Notes: a model not told the origin generated them from the letters alone. Shown: positions 11,379-21,030, numbered from the stretch's first letter. The stretch is DNA of 64,000 nt from Acidobacteriota bacterium (GCA_016716435.1 JADJWI010000001.1:1-64000); one strand, 5' to 3'. Translations and numbers: made by a program.

Positions 11379-11695
11379 AACAACCTCAAATTCCTTCCGA
11401 ATAAATCGTGTGACACTTTTTGCCACCATTTTTGCCAGAATGATTATCAATTTCTGAAAATATCTACAAGAAGTCCCATATTTGCTGACTTTTGGCGGTG
11501 ATTTCCACTAACGACCGCACTCAGATCAGTCGAGTTTGCAAGGGACGTGCCAGAACTTCGAACGCCTAAGGCACGCAACTATCGGCGTAAAAACTTTGTT
11601 TCGTTGACCTATTTGTTTTTTGTTCGTTTTTTCATACACTTATAGTTTTTATTGCTTTTTCAGACAACTTAGATTTTCGTCCGGAGTAACTAAAA
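11379..11695. other. Divergent promoter region between pilin-like gene and speA
   Basis: This 317-base stretch separates two divergent genes and must hold both promoters. The right half (11590-11680) is rich in T runs. GGAG at 11683-11686 serves the GTG start of speA. No clear operator or RNA structure was seen. Confidence 0.4.
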
Positions 11696-13613
11696 GTGAG
11701 TTCAATCATCGAACAGACGATCGAGACCTACGGAATCGATAATTGGGGCGCCGGATATTTTGGCGTAAATCGAAAAGGCAACCTCGTAGTCAGATCACCT
11801 GAAAACGAAAACCTCACCGCGGACGTAAAGGAGATAATTGACGACCTAAGTAAACGGGGCGTAAACACACCGGTACTGCTTCGGTTTCCACAACTGCTTT
11901 TTGGTCAGATCCGGAAACTTCAGTCAGCGTTCAAGAAATCGATCAAGGAGTTTGATTATGAAGGCGGCCACCTCTGCGTATATCCGATGAAGGTAAACCA
12001 GAATCGTGCAGTCGTAGAAGAGTACCTTCGCGAAGGTTCGCGATATAACTTTGGGCTTGAGGCTGGCTCGAAGGCCGAATTGTATGCGGCTCTTCGCTTG
12101 AGCAATCTAAGGACAGCCTTCTTGTTCTCAACGGGTTCAAAGACCGTGATTTCGTCAAACTTGCTTTCGCGGGAGCGGCAGCAGGCAAGAACGTGGTCAT
12201 CGTCATTGAGAAGATGAGCGAGTTGACCCATACCCTCGCTTGTTGCGGAAGAAACGAACGAGAACCCGGAAACAAAACTGCCGATGATCGGTGTCCGTGT
12301 CAAACTCTATTCGAAAGGATCGGGAAAGTGGGAGAAATCCGGCGGTGAAGCCGCTAAGTTTGGTCTTACCACCACAGAGATCCTTGATGTGATTCGGCAA
12401 TTACAGGAAGCCGGCAGGGTCGACATGCTCCGCCTGCTCCACTTTCACATCGGATCGCAACTTACCGATATCAAACGCATAAAAAATGCGATGAAAGAGG
12501 CTGCGGACATACGCTAAGATCCATCAGATGGGTATACCGATCGAATATCTCGATGTTGGCGGCGGTATGGCCGTGGACTACGACGGTTCGCGAACATCAT
12601 TCGAATCCTCGGCAAATTACAATGCTCAGGAGTTTGCCAACGACGTGATTTACATGATCAAGATGGTCTGTGAAGACGAGAATGTACCTCACCCGACAAT
12701 AATCCAGGAATCGGGGAGATACCTTTCTGCTTATCACGCGATCCTTGTGACCAACATTCAGGACGAGATCGAGACTGTCGTTGAAGATATTTCACCGATG
12801 ACCGTTGATCTCGACGATCCTCAGGTCGTTAAGGAACTGCATGACTTACGCGAAACGATCACGAGCAAGAACTATCGCGAATACTATCATGACGCTCTCG
12901 AACACCGTGAGGAGCTTTTCACGATGTTCAATCTCGGTCTCATCACTCTTGAGGACAAGGGAAAAGGCGAAGTTCTGTTTTGGGATATTTGCGAAAAGGC
13001 AGATCAATTTGCCCAGTTGAAAAAGTATGTATCCGAAGAGTTCAACGACCTTAGGAAGCTGATGTGCGCCAAGTATCTGGCCAACTTTTCAGTTTTCCGT
13101 TCGATGCCTGATAATTAGAACCTTGAACAGCTATTCCCAATAATCCCAATACATAAACTCAACAAAAAGCCGACGGAATATGCTACCCTTTGTGATATCA
13201 CGTGCGATTCTGACGGCATTGTGGACAAATTCGTGGATCTTCATGACGTAAAGCCGGTCCTCGAGCTTCACAAGCTAACTCCGAACGAGCCGTATTATTT
13301 GGCAATGATGCTCGTTGGCCTACCAGGAAGTGATGGGCAATAATCACAACCTTTTTGGCGTCCCGCACGAAGCTCACATCTTTATCGGCGAAGATGGCGC
13401 ATAATCCGCAAAGTGATCTACGGAGCGACGCTTGCGGATGCACTCGGCGCTGTGCGTTATGATACCGACCAGCTGCACGACCAGTTTCGCCGGGCGGTGA
13501 TGAAAAGGATCAAAGACGGCGACCTCTCGACAAAAGAGGGCAATCAGCTTATCGAGTTTTACGAAACTCAAGGTGAAAGTTACACATACCTTTTGCCTAA
13601 CGGCACTGAATGA
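11696..13613 (+). pseudogene. speA: Biosynthetic arginine decarboxylase, frameshifted
   Basis: SpeA decarboxylates arginine to agmatine using PLP, the first step of putrescine synthesis by the agmatine route. The N-terminal TIM-barrel domain carries the PLP lysine in YPMKVNQNR and the conserved FGLEAGSKAEL. Later segments show FHIGSQLTDI, LDVGGGMAVDYDGS, and the C-terminal NLFGVPHEAHIF and GATLADALGAVRYD. Total length after joining is about 640 residues, as expected. Frame changes occur near 12160, 12230, 12517, 13115, 13320 and 13400. The start is a GTG with GGAG nine bases upstream. It heads a polyamine cluster with the next two genes. Confidence 0.88.
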
Positions 13614-13672
13614 GATCGGTACCGTTCGAACGATTTTTTGAATATTTGCAAACTTATTGATTTGGAGAAAAT

Positions 13673-14732
13673 ATGGTAGCTCAAAAGAAGACCAAGGCCT
13701 CAAAATTCCTGACCGTGCCGACAAAGCCGGTTCCCATCGACCGTGACCGTTCGGTCGCGGGCCTTTGGAAAAAATGGAAGGAGCAGGCTTTGGTGCAAAA
13801 CCAGTTGGCCGAAGCCCACCGGATCTGGCTCGATATGCTCGACGACAACTCGACGATTTACCTTTGCGGTTCGGGAAACTTGATCCCTTCCGGAATGCGG
13901 CGGTTGATGGCTTATGTCATCAAGAACCGTTTCGTCGACGTCATTGTGATGTCCGGCACCGTTTTGTACCACGACATACACGAAACACTTGGACGCAATC
14001 ATTATCAGGCGCATCCGAGTATGAGCGATGAAGAACTTGAAGCTGCTGATGTAGCACGTATCGGTGACACGCTTGCTAATCGAGACGAGTACCAGGAAGC
14101 CGATGAATGGATCGGCAGCGTCATCAATCAGCTGGAAACGACGCGGTCGTATTCCGTTCGTGAGTTTCTTCACCTGATGGGCCGAGAATTGGCTGAGATC
14201 GCACACGAAGACGGCATTATGACCGCTGCTTACAAATCCCGGATCCCGGTCTTTTGCCCCGACATCGCCGGAACCGAGCTTTCGGTTGGGATCGCACGTG
14301 CAAAGTTTGAGAAGAAACTGCAGTTAACTTTTGATACGACGCAGGATACGATGGAAATGATGCAGATCGCAAAAACGCGGAATTCGGGCATCATCACGCT
14401 AGGCAGCATTAACGCTCAGAACATGGTCAATATCGGCGAAGTGTCGTCTTACATTACTCGGACAACCGCCCGCGGCCACAAATATGCGATCTCGATCACG
14501 ACCGATTCCGCTCCGCTGGAAACGCGTACACCATCGTTCGGCGGCACACACCGCGAGGTTTTCGGCAAACTCCATCGTGGAGCCACGACCGCCTACGTCC
14601 CCAAGTGACCCATCGATCGCATTGCCGATGATAATTACCGCTCTTTCGCAAACAGCAGCAAAATTCATGAAAGGTCGCAAACGGCCGAATTTCAGCTTTG
14701 CGGGCAAAGACCTTTCGATAGATGTGCCATAA
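13673..14732 (+). pseudogene. Deoxyhypusine-synthase-like enzyme, probably polyamine (homospermidine) synthesis; one frameshift
   Basis: The protein belongs to the deoxyhypusine synthase family, NAD-dependent enzymes that move an aminobutyl group from spermidine. The N-terminal NAD-binding part (YLCGSGNLIPSGMRRL) and SGTVLYHDIHETLGRNHY are in frame up to residue 311. A frame change near 14604 then restores the usual C-terminus (SDPSIALPMIITALSQTA), giving about 352 residues. The motif FGKL at about residue 299 aligns with the W-G-K of the human enzyme that holds the catalytic lysine. Bacteria lack eIF5A, and bacterial members of this family have been linked to homospermidine synthesis. Lying between speA and speB supports a polyamine role; the exact product is inference. 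Confidence 0.75.
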
Positions 14733-14735
14733 GAT

Positions 14736-15647
14736 ATGTCTGAAAGTGCCAGCTTGCCAATGAATTTCGGTGGAATAGACGAGGAGCAATTCTCGTCTTT
14801 TGATTCTGCACGTGTGCTGATTCTCCCTGTCTCGTATGAGGGTACGGTCTCATACGGTACCGGTACAGGCTCCGGAGCGATGGCCATTGTCGATGCCTCT
14901 CGTAATATGGAGCTTTACGACGACGAGACCGATTCCGAAGTATATAAGATCGGTATCCATACCCTTGACGAATTCAAACCGCGGCCCTCACCGGAAGTGA
15001 TGATGGACGAGCTTTATTCGTTCTCCAAAGAACTGCTCGGCGACGGAAAATTCGTCTGCATGCTTGGAGGAGAGCACTCGGTTTCGGCTCCGATAATCAA
15101 GGCTCATGCCGAGAAATATCATGACCTGAGTGTTTTGCAGATCGACGCCCATGCTGACCTCCGCGATACATATGACGGCACACCGCACTCGCATGCTTCG
15201 ATCATGGCCCGCGTCGTGAAAGATCTCCGTATCCCTTCGGTGCAGGTCGGGATTCGTTCGATTTCGGCCGACGAAGCCCGTGCGATCGCAGATGGTTTGC
15301 CAACAAAGATCTTTTGGGCTCGCGACATCGTTGGAAAAATGGACTGGATCGATGAAGCGATCGACGGCCTGACCGAAAACGTTTACTTGACGATCGATAT
15401 AGATGGACTGGATCCGAGCATTGTTCCTACGACCGGAACACCGGAACCGGGTGGATTAGGCTGGTACGAAACGTTGGCGTTGATACGCAAGCTTGCCGAA
15501 AAGAAGAACGTCGTCGGTATGGATCTCGTCGAATATTCCTACGTCGAATCATACGATTCTCCTGCGTTCCTTTGTTCAAAACTGGTATACAAAACGCTTG
15601 CTTATATCTTCGATGGTGAAACGCCAAAGGTCACCGGAATGATGTGA
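14736..15647 (+). CDS. speB: Agmatinase (ureohydrolase family)
   Basis: An intact 303-residue ureohydrolase that splits agmatine into putrescine and urea. The binuclear manganese ligands are visible in GGEHSVSAP, QIDAHADLRDTY and TIDIDGLDPSIVP, and the pattern GTGSGAMAIVDASR near the N-terminus is usual for agmatinases. It starts four bases after the end of the deoxyhypusine-synthase-like gene, so the two are almost surely cotranscribed, and speA lies just upstream. Arginase is the main alternative, but linkage to arginine decarboxylase favours agmatinase. Confidence 0.88.
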   Translation: MSESASLPMNFGGIDEEQFSSFDSARVLILPVSYEGTVSYGTGTGSGAMAIVDASRNMELYDDETDSEVYKIGIHTLDEFKPRPSPEVMMDELYSFSKELLGDGKFVCMLGGEHSVSAPIIKAHAEKYHDLSVLQIDAHADLRDTYDGTPHSHASIMARVVKDLRIPSVQVGIRSISADEARAIADGLPTKIFWARDIVGKMDWIDEAIDGLTENVYLTIDIDGLDPSIVPTTGTPEPGGLGWYETLALIRKLAEKKNVVGMDLVEYSYVESYDSPAFLCSKLVYKTLAYIFDGETPKVTGMM

Positions 15648-15770
15648 ACGGCTCTTGCGGATCAAGTTTTCGCGAAACTTTGTGAATGCGCGTCGTAAAG
15701 CAGGACGAGAGTTTAAAAGCTACCGTGGGATGCGGTAAAATCCTGCCTACAGTTATTTGGAGAAGAATCA

Positions 15771-17067
15771 ATGAGTTTTAATCGGTTCCTTTCGCTTTCA
15801 GTTCTTGTTTTGGTTGTATTAACGGTCTCTTGCAAGACCGGTCTGCTGAGCGGTGGTGAAACCGGAGAAATTCCTGTTCAGCCTTCAGCTCCACCGCCGC
15901 CGCTGGTCGTGGATGGCGTTCGGACATCGTACGCGGACGTCGTTGAAAAAGACATCTTCGGCCGTTGTCCGTATCGAAGCCGAACAACGCAATCGCCCGC
16001 CTCAGGCCCAACAGCCGCAACCACAGTCGCCTTTCGACGAGTTTTTCAGACAGCTTCCATCGCCTCGCGGCGGACAGCGTCCGCCGGTCGAACGCGGCAT
16101 GGGTTCGGGCGTGATCGTAAGTGCGGACGGCACGATACTAACGAATGCTCACGTCATTGATGGTGCCGACAGCATCACAGTCTTGATGAATGACAACAAG
16201 ACGTTTGAGGCGAAGCTTGTCGGTCTCGACAAGCCAAGCGACCTCGCGGTTCTGAAGATCGAGGCTCAGAACATGCCGTTCCTGACTCTAGGGAATTCCG
16301 ATTCGGTGCGCGTCGGCGATATCGTGCTTGCGATTGGAAATCCCTCGGCATCGGACAGACCGTGACGGCCGGGATAATTTCGGCAAAGGCCGACGTACCG
16401 GCCTGAGCGACGGAAGTTTCGAAGATTTTCTGCAGACCGATGCCCCGATCAATCGTGGGAATTCGGGCGGAGCATTGGTCAATCTTAATGCCGAATTGAT
16501 CGGCATCTCGTGAGCAACGTTCGGCCCGGAAGTGCGGCCGAGAAAGCGGGCGTCAAGCGGGGTGACATCATAACGGCCGTCAACGGTGACAAGATCGATG
16601 ACGGTAACGTGCTCCGCAATAAGGTCGCCGGAACTCTGCCGGGAACCGAGATCAAGTTAACGATCCTGCGTGACGGAACCAGCCAGGATCTGACCGCCAC
16701 TCTCGACGAATTTGACACTGAAACATCATCGGTCGCCCTGATGCAGAACAACGAGAACAATGCACCGGAACGATCGGCTCCGGGAGGAAAGCTCGGGCTG
16801 ACGCTGCAGCCGATCACGCCGCAGATCGCAAAACAATTCGGTTCCGGTACTGAGACCGAAGGCCTTGTCGTCCTCGAGGTCGACCCGAACGGCGTTGCGG
16901 CCGACGCTGGCATCAGCCGGGGGGATTTTTTGCTGGAAGTGAACCGTCAGCCGGTTACGACACCCGAGGCGGTCGAGTCGGCGTTGCAGAATGCCGGCGC
17001 CAAGCCGGTCTTGCTCCTTGTTTCGCGAAAAGGATCGACGATATTCATGACCGTTCGGCCGCGTTGA
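15771..17067 (+). pseudogene. HtrA/Do-type serine protease with internal deletion and frameshifts
   Basis: Periplasmic quality-control protease of the Do/DegP family. It begins with a signal peptide that ends in LTVSC, possibly a weak lipobox. The trypsin-like domain shows the His of LTNAHVIDG, the Asp of KPSDLAVLKI and the Ser of GNSGGAL. Two PDZ domains follow (VRPGSAAEKAGVKRGDIITAVNG and VDPNGVAADAGISRGDFLL). Frame changes occur near 15950 and 16350. Around 16510 the sequence jumps from AELIGIS straight to SNVRPGS; in relatives about 65 residues lie between, including the end of the protease domain (the GIGFAIP strand) and the start of PDZ1. As written, the gene could not make a normal protease. 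Confidence 0.8.
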
Positions 17068-17099
17068 TCGGGGAAGTACAAATTCACGATCGCTCTCTT

Positions 17100-17124
17100 A
17101 GCCGTCAGATCGACGGCTTTTTTG
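17100..17124 (+). terminator. Rho-independent terminator after htrA
   Basis: Stem AGCCGTC / GACGGCT with a five-base loop, followed by TTTTTTTG. It lies about 35 bases after the htrA stop. Confidence 0.85.
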
Positions 17125-17158
17125 TTTTCTCGCCCCTTATGTGCTAAATATCTCGGAT

Positions 17159-17668
17159 ATGTGGAACAGGGTCTATATCACCGCTTTGGCTGCGTTTACG
17201 CTGATACTCGCATCTATCACCTATTATTCGTGGAGCTGGCTGCGAAGTATCGGTTCACCGACCGCGGCAATTGCCGGTTTTGATACTTCTGATGCGATCG
17301 GCTGGACCTTTCTTTGGTTAACGACGGTCGTTTTGCTCGTGATCGCGAATTTCGTTCTTGCCCGCACGTTGCGGGCTTGGGCATTGTGGACAACGTTCTT
17401 GTACTTCGGTGTCTTTGTCGTCATCAAGTATTTTTGGCTTTCGGTCTCTGCGACGTCGTTCCTACGCGCAAACGATCTCGATTCCGGCAGTTATATACTT
17501 GGCCCGTTTCTGGCGCTGATGCTTTGTGTCGGTTTCGGCGCCGTTGTTTTCCTTGACCAGCTTGTATTGGTAAAGATATCGAACAGGATCTATCCGCCGA
17601 AGGACGGGGCTAAGAACGACGTTGCTGAAATGCCGGAATCAGCAGAAGAAAACAACCCATCGATATAG
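17159..17668 (+). CDS. Small four-helix membrane protein of unknown function
   Basis: An integral membrane protein of about 169 residues that I do not recognise. Four hydrophobic helices are visible (about residues 4-24, 45-67, 75-96 and 115-137), followed by a charged, Glu-rich cytoplasmic tail ending in ENNPSI. Helix 2 contains WTFLWLTTVVLLVIANFVLA. A GTG at 17141 in the same frame is an alternative start giving six more residues; neither has a strong ribosome binding site. It is the last gene before the tRNA-Pro remnant, so it is the last clear core gene before the putative island. Confidence 0.65.
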   Translation: MWNRVYITALAAFTLILASITYYSWSWLRSIGSPTAAIAGFDTSDAIGWTFLWLTTVVLLVIANFVLARTLRAWALWTTFLYFGVFVVIKYFWLSVSATSFLRANDLDSGSYILGPFLALMLCVGFGAVVFLDQLVLVKISNRIYPPKDGAKNDVAEMPESAEENNPSI

Positions 17669-17688
17669 CACTGCTGCGTCCTATCGAA

Positions 17689-17723
17689 ATATGCCCGCAG
17701 CCTCGATACGGCAGCGGGCATAT
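17689..17723 (-). terminator. Hairpin after the tRNA-Pro remnant
   Basis: A perfect ten-base inverted repeat ATATGCCCGC / GCGGGCATAT with a 15-base loop lies six bases past the CCA end of the tRNA-Pro fragment on the minus strand. It probably served as the processing or termination hairpin of the original tRNA gene. There is no long T run. Confidence 0.55.
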
Positions 17724-17728
17724 GAGTT

Positions 17729-17773
17729 TGGTCGGGACGGCGAGATTTGAACTCACGACCTCTCGCACCCCAA
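17729..17773 (-). repeat. 3' fragment of a tRNA-Pro gene (putative island attachment site)
   Basis: Read on the minus strand, the 45 bases TTGGGGTGCGAG...GTCCCGACCA form the 3' part of a tRNA-Pro: the anticodon loop TTGGGGT, half of the anticodon stem, the variable loop, a full T-arm (GTGAG/CTCGC around TTCAAAT), the 3' acceptor strand and CCA. The bases before the loop (CCAGGTTGG... in reverse) do not pair with GCGAG, and there is no D-arm or 5' acceptor strand. A tRNA cut at the anticodon loop is what remains at one end of an element integrated by a tyrosine recombinase. A recombinase gene lies at the right edge of the window. Confidence 0.8.
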
Positions 17774-18195
17774 CCAACCTGAGGGTTAATCGCAAGTTCT
17801 CACAATCGCTCAAAACCAATCAAAATCGGCAACTTGCTTGTCGCTTATAAGCTTTAAGTAGGTTTGCGTCGGGAAAAGTGCAACCATCTTGCAACCAACT
17901 TACCAAGATTATTCCCAATTAGAACGTCGATAAATAACACTGGCGAGAACAACAAAATAACACATTCTGATCGAAAATAAACACTAATTTTTCTGTTTAG
18001 TGTTTTGCGACATTTTCGGGAAACAAATGTGACGAAACCCCGTCTCCTAAGTCATTCTGGCTTATTAACACACCAATAAATTGATATCCGGTTTTCACTA
18101 CTTTTGCCCCTCTCGCCTACCGCTATTTTATATATTTGAGCGATGTTATCTGAACTGCCAACCTTTCTCAGATGGGTGCATCGCGACATTATTCA
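17774..18195. other. Gene-free stretch inside the island edge
   Basis: About 420 bases, A+T-rich in the middle, with no reading frame I can support. The repeated wording aagtGCAACCATCTTGCAACCAACTT at 17876-17902 contains GCAACC twice and could belong to the attachment or recombinase-binding region. Nothing else was recognised. Confidence 0.4.
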
Positions 18196-18208
18196 TTGAC
18201 AAATGTCA
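18196..18208 (+). promoter_or_regulatory. Possible promoter/operator before the AbiEi-like gene
   Basis: TTGACA at 18196-18201 overlaps the palindrome TGACAAATGTCA (18197-18208), about 30 bases before the start codon. The -10 partner is weak (CAATAC), so the promoter is tentative, but a palindrome at this place would suit autorepression by the AbiEi antitoxin. Confidence 0.35.
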
Positions 18209-18228
18209 CGTTGCACCACAATACTTTA

Positions 18229-18803
18229 ATGGTGGGTAAGGATCAGGTACTAAAGTTAAAGAAACTTGGGGTCTTTACACTGGCTCAGGGCAAGGCTGCG
18301 GGAATTAGTCAGCAAGACATATCCAGGCTTGTCGCTGCAAAGGACCTCGTTCGTCTTGATCGTGGAATCTACCTTCATCCGAAGACGTCGCTCGATAAAG
18401 ATGTAGGATTCCAGATCGCATATTCAAAGTTTGGTTCGGTTCAGCAATCGGTGGTCTTTCAGCTCTATATCATTACAACCTTGCCGAGCAGGTTCCGGGA
18501 GAAATATGGATGATGGTCCCTCCGGAGAAAAGAACCCGAGAAAATGGTTATAGACTGATTCGAACAAAAACAAGGCTCGACAAACAGATCATAGATGAAA
18601 AGGGCTATCGAATCGTCACAGTCGAAAGGGCGGCACTAGAGGCTCTTAAATTCATCACAAAAATAGGTGAACGAACAGCAATAAAGGCCGCCAAAGAAGC
18701 TCTTGCAACAAGAAGAACTACGGAAGCAAAACTTGCAAAAGCAGCAAGAGAACTTGAGCTTGAATCGGTACTAGCCAAGTATCTGGAGGTCATCGTGCCC
18801 TGA
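18229..18803 (+). pseudogene. AbiEi-like type IV antitoxin, frameshifted, no toxin partner seen
   Basis: The N-terminal winged-helix domain (GVFTLAQGKAAGISQQDISRL, VRLDRGIYLHP) is that of AbiEi-family antitoxins and related transcriptional regulators. A frame change near 18432, where GGTTC occurs twice in a row, splits the gene. The other frame restores AIGGLSALYHYNLAEQVPG and continues IWMMVPPEK...TVERAALEALKF to the stop, about 190 residues in all. In type IV systems AbiEi represses its operon and counters the nucleotidyltransferase AbiEii. The next gene is not an AbiEii toxin, so this is an orphan or a remnant. Confidence 0.65.
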
Positions 18804-18973
18804 CCACCAAAGAAAAGGCACTTCCAGTTGGCGATCCGGTTTCCACATAATCTCAGTCAGAAACCAGATAGTCGAATATTTGCTACACTTCGCCGAAATT
18901 AGCGAGCTGCCTCTAAAATCGGCCCTAACTCGTTATTAATGACGATATCATACTCCTGAAGATGCGTGGCACT

Positions 18974-19030
18974 TTACTCGCCATATTTGCCGATATATAT
19001 TGACACTACCATAGTTACTCGCCATAATTG
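18974..19030 (+). promoter_or_regulatory. hipBA promoter with paired operator repeats
   Basis: The 16-base word TTACTCGCCATATTTG (18974-18989) recurs as TTACTCGCCATAATTG (19015-19030), 41 bases apart, with one mismatch. Between them lies TTGACA (19000-19005), and CATAAT (19023-19028) follows at 17 bases spacing. The second repeat covers the -10 box. This fits autorepression by the HipB-like protein, whose ATG is at 19038. Confidence 0.7.
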
Positions 19031-19037
19031 ACGTATT

Positions 19038-19388
19038 ATGAGATTCGACACAAACACGACCGATCAAGCGATACTTAAAGAAATCGGAGAACGTGTTGCA
19101 ATGATTCGATTGAATCAGAACTTCACCCAAGCAAATCTTGCGGAGCAAGCGGGCGTGTCTAAGCGAACCGTTGAACGGCTAGAGGCAGGCGAATCGGTAC
19201 AAGTTACAAGCCTAATTCGGCTCCTGCGCTCATTAGGACTACAGCAACGTTTAGAGGCACTTTTCCCAGAACCCGTTCCAAGCCCAATTGCTCAACTGAA
19301 ACTTCAAGGGAAAAAGCGACGACGAGCTTCCTCCAAAGAGTCACGAAGTTCGAAAGGAACGGGCTGGAGTTGGAGGGATGAGTCATGA
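19038..19388 (+). CDS. hipB: HipB-like XRE antitoxin
   Basis: A 116-residue DNA-binding protein with an XRE helix-turn-helix (about residues 22-60: FTQANLAEQAGVSKRTVERLEAGESVQ). HipB proteins neutralise the HipA kinase and repress the pair. The C-terminus is basic and poor in structure (KKRRRASSKESRSSK). Its stop overlaps the hipA start by four bases (ATGA), the usual toxin-antitoxin arrangement. The promoter upstream holds a repeated word that probably binds this protein. Confidence 0.85.
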   Translation: MRFDTNTTDQAILKEIGERVAMIRLNQNFTQANLAEQAGVSKRTVERLEAGESVQVTSLIRLLRSLGLQQRLEALFPEPVPSPIAQLKLQGKKRRRASSKESRSSKGTGWSWRDES

Positions 19389-20686
19389 CAACGCTGGCTG
19401 AGGTCAAGCTTTGGGGCCGCACCATCGGGGCTGTTTCGCTTGAGGACGGCAGCGATGTGGCTGCCTTTGAGTACGCACCGGAATTTATGAAAAGCGGCAT
19501 CGAGGTCTCACCGATCGTGATGCCGCTGACTGGATCCATATACGTGTTCCCGGAACTGCCACGAGCGACCTTTCACGGCTTACCGGGTTTGCTAGCTGAT
19601 TCACTCCCGGATAAGTTTGGCAACGCACTCATGGACGCCTGGCTCGCGACGCAAGGCCGATCCCCTGATAGTTTTAATGCGGTGGAAAGGCTCTGCTACA
19701 CGGGCTCACGTGGTATGGGCGCCCTCGAGTTTTTCCCGAGCAAAGGCCCCAAGGAGATGGCCTCTCGTAAGATCGAGATTGACGCTTTAGTCAATCTGGC
19801 TTCCGACGTTTTGAACCAACGAAACAATCTTGATACTACTTTTGACGATCCTGATTCTCTCAGGGATATCCTTCGCGTAGGAACCTCCGCGGGTGGTGCC
19901 CGGGCCAAAGCGGTGATCGCGTGGAATCGAAAAACTAATGAAGTGAGGTCTGGACAAGGAAAAGCCGGCGACGGATTTGAATATTGGCTATTAAAGTTCG
20001 ACGGCGTCACAGGAAACCGCGACAAAGAACTTGCCGATCCACAGGGCTATGGAGCGATCGAGTATGCCTACTATCTGATGGCACTCGAGGCAGGAATACA
20101 GATGAGCGAATGCCGCTTGCTCGAAGAAAACGGCAGACGGCATTTCATGACAAAGCGATTCGACCGTCTCGAGAACGGCGAAAAGATTCACATGTTGTCA
20201 TTGAGCGGTCTAGCTCATTTTGACTTCAACAATGCCGGTGCCTATGGCTACGAACAAGCCATGCTGATCATGCGTCAACTTAAACTCCCGACATCAGCTA
20301 TCGAGGAGATGTTTCGTCGAATGGCATTTAACATTCTTGCTAGAAATCAGGACGATCATGTCAAGAATATTGCTTTTCTGATGGATAAAGAGGGCAAATG
20401 GTCTCTTGCTCCCGCTTTTGATGTAGCCTACAGCTTTAATCCGTCCGGAGTATGGACATCGAGTCACCAGATGACCATGAACGGTAAACGGGATGGTTTT
20501 TCGATTAGTGATTTTAGGGCTTGCGCCGAGGCGGTTTCCCTTAAACGCGGTCGTGCAGAGTCAATCGTTGCTGACGTCCGAAAGGCAGTCGAAAGATGGC
20601 CGGATTTTGCCGAAACCGCAAAAGTTACCGAATCGTGGAAAACGCAGATCCAAGAGAATCTGCGTTTGGAGTTGTCGTCAATCTGA
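19385..20686 (+). CDS. hipA: HipA-like serine/threonine kinase toxin
   Basis: A 433-residue kinase of the HipA family, whose E. coli founder phosphorylates glutamyl-tRNA synthetase and induces persistence. Visible are the HipA N-terminal domain (about residues 5-105), the phosphate-binding segment GTSAGGARAKA with the serine that is autophosphorylated in HipA, the catalytic loop NILARNQDDHVKNIAFL with N-x(2)-D-x-H-x(2)-N, and the metal-binding PAFDVAYSF (D-x-x-x-S/T-type). Length is close to E. coli HipA (440). All key motifs are present, so it should be active. The target in this organism is unknown. Confidence 0.9.
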   Translation: MTTLAEVKLWGRTIGAVSLEDGSDVAAFEYAPEFMKSGIEVSPIVMPLTGSIYVFPELPRATFHGLPGLLADSLPDKFGNALMDAWLATQGRSPDSFNAVERLCYTGSRGMGALEFFPSKGPKEMASRKIEIDALVNLASDVLNQRNNLDTTFDDPDSLRDILRVGTSAGGARAKAVIAWNRKTNEVRSGQGKAGDGFEYWLLKFDGVTGNRDKELADPQGYGAIEYAYYLMALEAGIQMSECRLLEENGRRHFMTKRFDRLENGEKIHMLSLSGLAHFDFNNAGAYGYEQAMLIMRQLKLPTSAIEEMFRRMAFNILARNQDDHVKNIAFLMDKEGKWSLAPAFDVAYSFNPSGVWTSSHQMTMNGKRDGFSISDFRACAEAVSLKRGRAESIVADVRKAVERWPDFAETAKVTESWKTQIQENLRLELSSI

Positions 20687-20689
20687 CAA

Positions 20690-21030
20690 ATTACTACCGC
20701 CGATCATCCATTCCGCTCGTTTGATCAATCCCGCGACGGCGGAAGCATTTTAGATGATCGCGACATGTGCCCCCCTGTGATGACGACAGTCCCTTTCGAT
20801 TTGGCCGTTCAGCCATGAATGCCAATGCTTTCGGCAGAATGTTCTTATCTTTGTCGCCGTGGACGAACCACTACGGAACACGCCGGTTCGCGTGGTGGGC
20901 CGTTGAGGGTTGCCTCGGTGACCGGACGTTGCGCGGTTGCCACCAACGTCGTCTCGGCCTCGGAAACATCAGCAGCAAGCTGGGTCCAGTATTTATCCTG
21001 CTAAATGTAAAGGTCTTTGTCCCCATCTGA
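20690..21030 (-). pseudogene. C-terminal remnant of an alpha/beta hydrolase
   Basis: On the minus strand, joined across two or more frame changes and at least one in-frame stop, one reads DGDKDLYI, QDKYWTQLAADVSEAETTLV, ATAQRPVTEATLNGPP, WFVHGDKDKNILPKALAFMA, TVVITGGAHVAII and ASAVAGLIKRAEWMIGG. This is the C-terminal half of soil-bacterial alpha/beta hydrolases, including the acid-loop Asp (HGDKD) and the catalytic His (GGAH). The nucleophile half is missing. It looks like true decay rather than a single error. Confidence 0.5.

Noticed and set aside
17610..17819. Minus-strand frame containing VVSSNLAVPTK across the tRNA-Pro fragment
   Set aside because: This is the well-known false protein made by translating tRNA sequence.
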